Source: CAYZDV01 sp964477275 (GTDB lineage Bacteria > Acidobacteriota > Aminicenantia > Aminicenantales > Aminicenantaceae). From it: DNA of 9,558 bases. The stretch lies in contig CAYZDV010000076.1 of the NCBI GenBank assembly GCA_964477275.1, positions 1 through 9,558 on the forward strand. Direction: 5' to 3'. Every line of letters starts with the position of its first letter. The stretch's first letter is position 1. The position numbers were made by a program, and so were the translations under genes. Positions 5,765-9,558 of the stretch are shown piece by piece. The notes under the pieces are model-generated. The model worked only from the letters and a program-made list of their open reading frames with translations, made no database searches and was not told where the DNA came from.

Positions 5765-7215
5765 AGAAAGAAAGACGCTTCAGAAATTCTCTTTTGTCTC
5801 TTTTGCTCATCTTTTCCCTCTGGCCGCTCTCTCTCCTTTCCCAGGAGCGATTCCGCAGAACGCCTCCCATTCCCGAACCGATGCCGGCCCTGAATCTTCC
5901 CCGCATCCAGTCCACCTCCCTGCTCAACGGTCTGGAGGTTTCATTCATCGTCCAGGACCATCTGCCCATCGTCAGCCTCAACATTGTCATCTTTTCCGGT
6001 GAAAGCTCCTCTCCTGAAAGACTGCAGAGTCTGGCGACTTTGACTGCCCGGACGCTCAGCCAGGGAACTTCCTTCCTCTCATCATCCCAGATCGAGGAAA
6101 AAATCGAATTCATGGGCGGAAGCTTCTCCACCGCGACTTATGCCGATTTCACTCTTCTCTCTCTCACCGTCCTGGAAGGTTATCTTGACCAGGCCCTCGA
6201 CCTCCTGAGCGGAATGGTGCTCCAGCCGGTCTTCCCCAAGCGGGAAATCGAGAGCGAAAAACGGGCACTGTATTTTGAGCTTCTCGAACAAAACAGAAAT
6301 CCGGAATTCCTGGCCAGAAGGCAGCTGCTGCGGCTCCTCTTCCAGAACCATCACTACGATAAAACGAACTTCAATGAAGACGTCATCAAAAATTTGATCC
6401 AGAAAGACCTCATCTCTTTTCATCATGAGCATTACAGGCCCAACAATGCTCATCTCATCCTGTCCGGCCGCTTTGATATCGAGAGGACATCGAGAAGAAT
6501 CCTTTATTATTTCGGCCGCTGGATACGGAAAGAGCGACAAACAGCTTCTCTTCCTCCACCCAAGCCCTTTTCCCAGAAAAAAATCTGTCTGGTCGACCTT
6601 CCCCAGGCCGGAGACGCCACCATTTTCCTGGGGAATATCATCTCGCCCCCCTCGAGCCCGGATATTTCTTCCCTGCTGGTGATGAACCAGATCCTGGGAG
6701 GAACCACCAACGACCGCCTGTTCATGAATCTCAGGGAATCCAAGGGCTACGCTTACTATGCTTTCAGTGAGATCCTCTTCTATAAGGCGTGCAGTGTCTT
6801 CCTCATCAAGGCCAGAGTCAGGCCAGACGTTGTTTTTGCTTCACTGCAGGAAATCCTCAAGGAAATGGAGCTCGTCTCCACTCAAAAAATTCCCAGTTTC
6901 GAGACCGAGCAGGCCAAGTCTTACCTGATCGGCCACTTTCCTCTCCGGATCGAAACCTCCGAGAGTTTGACCTTCAAGCTCGCTGAGATCAAGGCATTCG
7001 ATCTCGGAGATGCTCACTGGAGCAGGTACCATGAGAACATCATGACCTTGACGCCGGACGCGGTTCTTCAGGCCGCCAGGAAATACCCGCTGCTGACTCC
7101 TGCGGTGGTCATTGTCGGAGACGCCAGCATTATTCTCAACCAGTTCAGGAGCGCCGAGGAAGTGGAGGTGTTCAATATAAAGGGCATTTCACTGGGAATT
7201 CATAGGTTCAGATGA
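5761..7215 (+). CDS. M16-family partner subunit without the zinc motif; exported
   Basis: A second M16-type protein of 484 residues, probably the non-catalytic half of a heterodimer with the preceding gene. A signal peptide is visible: basic MKKERRFRNS, then a hydrophobic stretch ending in LSLLSQE (likely cleavage near residue 27). The M16 fold shows in LLNGLEVSFIVQDHLPIVSLNI and in MGGSFSTATYADFTLLSLTV. Where HxxEH should stand, the sequence is TLTAR (residues 93-97), so no zinc site is possible. The C-terminal domain keeps NDRLFMNLRESKGYAYYA with Arg325 and Tyr332 seven apart, the spacing of the substrate-binding Arg/Tyr pair of insulysin. Bacterial M16 heterodimers with one zinc subunit and one Arg/Tyr subunit are known. 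The start ATG at 5761 overlaps the upstream TGA (ATGA), which points to translational coupling and equal dosage. The extreme C-terminus (about 465-484) runs past the usual domain end. Confidence 0.92.
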   Translation: MKKERRFRNSLLSLLLIFSLWPLSLLSQERFRRTPPIPEPMPALNLPRIQSTSLLNGLEVSFIVQDHLPIVSLNIVIFSGESSSPERLQSLATLTARTLSQGTSFLSSSQIEEKIEFMGGSFSTATYADFTLLSLTVLEGYLDQALDLLSGMVLQPVFPKREIESEKRALYFELLEQNRNPEFLARRQLLRLLFQNHHYDKTNFNEDVIKNLIQKDLISFHHEHYRPNNAHLILSGRFDIERTSRRILYYFGRWIRKERQTASLPPPKPFSQKKICLVDLPQAGDATIFLGNIISPPSSPDISSLLVMNQILGGTTNDRLFMNLRESKGYAYYAFSEILFYKACSVFLIKARVRPDVVFASLQEILKEMELVSTQKIPSFETEQAKSYLIGHFPLRIETSESLTFKLAEIKAFDLGDAHWSRYHENIMTLTPDAVLQAARKYPLLTPAVVIVGDASIILNQFRSAEEVEVFNIKGISLGIHRFR

Positions 7216-7221
7216 AAGGAG
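7216..7221 (+). promoter_or_regulatory. Ribosome binding site of ftcD
   Basis: AAGGAG directly follows the stop codon of the second M16 gene and lies 7 bases before ATG 7229. It fixes the ftcD start and supports read-through transcription from the peptidase genes. Confidence 0.75.
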
Positions 7222-7228
7222 CTCGTCC

Positions 7229-8899
7229 ATGAAGCTTGTCGAATGCGTGCCGAACTTCAGCGAAGGGAGAGACCCGGAAAAAATCAAAGCCATTACCAGA
7301 GAAATCGAATCCACTCCCAAGGTCAAACTCCTCGATGTGGACCCGGGAGAATCCACCAACCGGACCGTTGTCACTTTCATCGGCTCTCCTGAGGCAGTCA
7401 AAGAGGCAGCGTTTAAAGCCATTAAAAAAGCCGCCGAAGTCATCGACATGCGCCAGCATAAGGGCGCTCACAGCCGGATAGGAGCCACAGATGTCTGCCC
7501 TTTTGTGCCCGTGACAGGGGTAGCCATGGAAGATTGTATCCGGCTGGCCCATGAACTGGGAGAAAGAGTGGCCAGAGAGCTGGGCATCCCCGTTTACCTG
7601 TATGAAGAGGCGGCGCAGAAGCCGGAGAGACAGAACCTGGCCGACATCAGAGCCGGAGAATACGAGGGACTTCCCGAGAAACTGAAGGACCCCGGGTGGG
7701 CGCCGGATTACGGTGAACCCGTCTTTAATCCCAAAGCCGGCGCGGCGGTGATCGGAGCCAGAGAATTCCTGATCGCCTACAACGTCAACCTGAACACCTC
7801 CGACCGAAGGCTGGCCCATGAAATCGCGCTCAACATCAGAGAAAAAGGAAGAGCCAAACGAGATGAGGAAGGCAACATCGTCAGAGACGAAGAAGGGCTG
7901 TCGGTCAAGGTTCCGGGCAAGTTCAAAGCCTTGAAGGCCGTGGGCTGGTATATCGAGGACTATGGAATCGCTCAGATCTCCATCAACTTCATCAACTACA
8001 AAATCACTCCGCCTCATGTCGTCTTCGATGAATGCGTCCGGCAGGCGGAAAAGCTCGGCCTGAGAGTGACCGGAAGCGAGCTGGTCGGCTTGATCCCCAA
8101 GGAGGCCCTGCTCATGGCCGGTCGCCACTATCTTAAAAAGCAGGGAAAGAGTCCGGGCGTCCCGGAAGAAGAGCTCATCCGGATCGCGGTCATCTCGCTC
8201 GGCCTCAACGATGTTGCTCCCTTTGACCCCCGGAAGAAAATCATCGAATACCAGTTCAAGGATGTGGAAAAATCCCTCCTCGACCTCAACCTGAGGGAGT
8301 TCGCCAACGAGCTCTCCATGGACTCCCCTGCTCCAGGTGGAGGAAGCACGGCGGCTCTCTGCGGAGCCCTTTCCGCCGCCCTCTCCTCCATGGTGTCCAA
8401 CCTGACCGTGGGAAAAAAGGGATATGAAAACGTCCAGAATGACGTAAAAAAAATCGCCGTGAAAGCACAGAGGCTGAAGGACGAATTCCTGAAGGCCGTG
8501 GACCTGGACACCGCGGCCTTCAATCGAGTGATGGATGCCTTCCGGCTGCCCAAGAAGACAGAAGAGCAGCAGGCAGAAAGAGAGAAAGCCGTGGAGGAGG
8601 CGTCCAAAGAAGCGACGCTCGTGCCCTTCAGTGTCCTGGAAAAAAGCCTTGAGGCTCTGAATCTGGCCCAGGAAGTGGCGCTCAAAGGAAATAAAAACTC
8701 TCTGAGCGATGCCGGCGTGGCCGGCCTCGCCGCGAGGGCCGCTGCTGAAGGCGCCTACTACAACATCCGGATCAACCTGCCCAACATCCAGGACTCTCGA
8801 TTCACGGCCCGAATAAAAAAACAGGCGGCATCGCTGCAGAAAAAATGCCTGAAACTCAGCGACGCGTTAAGAGAAATCATCGCCAAAGAGCTCGAATAA
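7229..8899 (+). CDS. ftcD: Bifunctional glutamate formiminotransferase / formiminotetrahydrofolate cyclodeaminase
   Basis: This 556-residue fusion acts late in histidine degradation. The N-terminal domain moves the formimino group from N-formiminoglutamate to tetrahydrofolate; the C-terminal domain removes ammonia and closes the ring to 5,10-methenyl-tetrahydrofolate. The formiminotransferase part (about 1-325) starts with the typical LVECVPNFSEGRD and has QHKGAHSRIGATDVCPFVP, whose His81 matches the catalytic His82 of the mammalian enzyme. The second subdomain includes FLIAYNVNLNT and GWYIEDYGIAQISIN. The cyclodeaminase part (about 345-556) has the SPAPGGGSTAALCGALSAAL loop (GGG at 370-372) and VDLDTAAFNRVMDAFRLPK. 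Length matches mammalian FTCD (about 541). A charged insert at residues 211-226 consists of two similar 8-residue units. No hutH, hutU or hutI is nearby, so the source of formiminoglutamate is not shown here. It lies 13 bases after the M16 pair and 3 before an NTPase gene. Confidence 0.97.
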   Translation: MKLVECVPNFSEGRDPEKIKAITREIESTPKVKLLDVDPGESTNRTVVTFIGSPEAVKEAAFKAIKKAAEVIDMRQHKGAHSRIGATDVCPFVPVTGVAMEDCIRLAHELGERVARELGIPVYLYEEAAQKPERQNLADIRAGEYEGLPEKLKDPGWAPDYGEPVFNPKAGAAVIGAREFLIAYNVNLNTSDRRLAHEIALNIREKGRAKRDEEGNIVRDEEGLSVKVPGKFKALKAVGWYIEDYGIAQISINFINYKITPPHVVFDECVRQAEKLGLRVTGSELVGLIPKEALLMAGRHYLKKQGKSPGVPEEELIRIAVISLGLNDVAPFDPRKKIIEYQFKDVEKSLLDLNLREFANELSMDSPAPGGGSTAALCGALSAALSSMVSNLTVGKKGYENVQNDVKKIAVKAQRLKDEFLKAVDLDTAAFNRVMDAFRLPKKTEEQQAEREKAVEEASKEATLVPFSVLEKSLEALNLAQEVALKGNKNSLSDAGVAGLAARAAAEGAYYNIRINLPNIQDSRFTARIKKQAASLQKKCLKLSDALREIIAKELE

Positions 8900-8902
8900 A
8901 CC

Positions 8903-9427
8903 TTGAAGAATGTTTTTGTGACCGGACCACCCCGCTGCGGGAAAACAACCCTGATCATGAAAATCTATCAGGACATCTCTTCAACATGCGGCGCAGGAGG
9001 TTTTGTGACCGAGGAACTGAGAGAGGCAGGAGAGCGTGTCGGGTTCAAGATCATCACCCTTCCTGATAGAAAAGAAGGGCTCCTGGCCAGAAAGGACTTG
9101 CCCGCGGCCTATCGCGTGGGAAACTACGGGGTGAACATCGAAGACCTGGAACACATCGGATGCTCGGCCATCGAGGAAGCTCTGGACTCAGAAAAACTGA
9201 TTATCGTCGATGAAATCGGAAAAATGGAGCTTTTCTCGGCACGGTTCAGGGATGTCCTTGTCCGCGCTCTGGATTCCCCGCAAAAGGTCTTAGGCTCCAT
9301 CATGGAGCGAAGCCATGAATTCGCCGACAGCATCAAGAAAAGAACGGATGTCCGGATTTTTTCTCTCAGCCGGAAGGATTTCGACCGGGCCTTCCACGAA
9401 ATTCAGAACTGGCTCAAAACAGTATAA
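8903..9427 (+). CDS. THEP1-type nucleoside triphosphatase (NTPCR family)
   Basis: A small P-loop NTPase of 174 residues. The Walker A loop is GPPRCGKTT at residues 8-16, and Walker B is LIIVDEIGKMEL with Asp103 and Glu104, the glutamate of the KAP/RecA-like arrangement used in THEP1. The family motifs GGFVTEELREAGERVGFKI (33-50) and NYGVNIEDLE (74-83) are clear. Members from Aquifex (THEP1) and human (NTPCR) hydrolyse a broad range of NTPs, but their biological role is unknown. The start is TTG at 8903: only this gives the family's usual beginning, [M]KNVFVTGPP. The ATG at 8910 is out of frame and the GTG at 8918 would cut off the first strand. The gene starts 3 bases after the ftcD stop and lacks a strong ribosome binding site, so it probably depends on translation of ftcD. 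A functional link to FtcD is suggested only by this spacing. Confidence 0.93.
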   Translation: MKNVFVTGPPRCGKTTLIMKIYQDISSTCGAGGFVTEELREAGERVGFKIITLPDRKEGLLARKDLPAAYRVGNYGVNIEDLEHIGCSAIEEALDSEKLIIVDEIGKMELFSARFRDVLVRALDSPQKVLGSIMERSHEFADSIKKRTDVRIFSLSRKDFDRAFHEIQNWLKTV

Positions 9428-9553
9428 TTTAGACGAATCTCTTTCATTTAGTGTGGGTAAAATACACGGGAATGGAAGAAGCGACCTTGAAGATTTAGCC
9501 TTACCGAACCATCCATCGAGGGAAGCCGATGAAATCGGCCGCCGGGAGGAGAG
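9428..9553 (+). other. Spacer with several possible RNA stems upstream of the next gene
   Basis: This stretch has no convincing gene. Possible paired elements are GTGT/ACAC (9451-9454 with 9464-9467), ATGGA/TCCAT (9472-9476 with 9512-9516) and a perfect GCCGAT-GAA-ATCGGC hairpin (9525-9539) just before the ribosome binding site at 9545. A TATAAT hexamer (9423-9428) overlaps the NTPase stop codon but has no good -35 at 16-18 bases. The spacer may be a structured leader; I cannot match it to a known riboswitch class. Confidence 0.35.
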
Positions 9554-9558
9554 ATGAA
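9554..9558 (+). CDS. Probable start of the next gene (cut by the window edge)
   Basis: ATG at 9554 is preceded by a strong Shine-Dalgarno (GGGAGGAG, 9544-9551), and the window ends two bases after the start codon. Nothing can be said of the product. The call rests only on the ribosome binding site and its spacing. Confidence 0.45.

Noticed and set aside
7208..8128. 306-residue minus-strand open frame opposite ftcD
   Set aside because: Shadow of the conserved FtcD reading frame.
9423..9428. TATAAT as a firm promoter for the downstream gene
   Set aside because: The hexamer overlaps the NTPase stop codon and no reasonable -35 lies 16-18 bases upstream, so chance is likely.
9315..9557. 80-residue plus-strand open frame at the right edge
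   Set aside because: It begins inside the NTPase gene in another frame and shows no family resemblance; the strong ribosome binding site at 9544-9551 points to the ATG at 9554 instead.

Overview
The window is compact bacterial chromosome of moderate G+C with eight recognisable protein genes (one cut at its 5' end), the likely first codon of a ninth, and little non-coding DNA. I see no tRNA, rRNA, CRISPR array, insertion sequence, phage gene or origin. The mix fits a deep-branching bacterium: a short archaeal/thermophile-type S-adenosylhomocysteine hydrolase, a fused formiminotransferase-cyclodeaminase, a THEP1-type NTPase and a secreted M16 peptidase pair. The overall flavour recalls Acidobacteriota/Aminicenantes-like genomes, but that is an impression and not a demonstrated assignment.

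Layout. (1) Positions 2-1729, plus strand: the 3' part of gpsA (glycerol-3-phosphate dehydrogenase) followed 9 bases later by an exported TPR-repeat protein resembling PilF/PilW. (2) Positions 1733-4205, minus strand: metK followed by ahcY, a two-gene unit that makes S-adenosylmethionine and removes the by-product of its use. It converges on the TPR gene with only 3 bases between the stop codons. (3) Positions 4206-4405: a divergent intergenic region with a candidate extended -10 promoter facing each way. (4) Positions 4406-9427, plus strand: a tight run of two M16-family peptidase subunits (ATGA overlap), ftcD (13-base gap) and a THEP1-type NTPase (3-base gap). A further gene seems to start at 9554 after a 126-base spacer.

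How the genes may work together. MetK and AhcY form the core of the methyl cycle. FtcD passes a one-carbon unit from formiminoglutamate into tetrahydrofolate, so two neighbouring transcription units both feed one-carbon metabolism; whether they are co-regulated is unknown. The two M16 proteins look like the halves of one envelope heterodimer. One keeps most of the zinc site and the other keeps the substrate-binding Arg/Tyr pair.

The most unusual observation is in this pair. The subunit expected to be catalytic reads H-L-T-E-N instead of HxxEH, so a zinc-ligand histidine is replaced by asparagine, while its partner has no trace of the motif. Either the complex is a non-proteolytic or altered-metal relative of M16 peptidases, or one base is wrong in the assembly. 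I see no clear sign of a wholly new multi-gene system; most of the window is ordinary housekeeping content.
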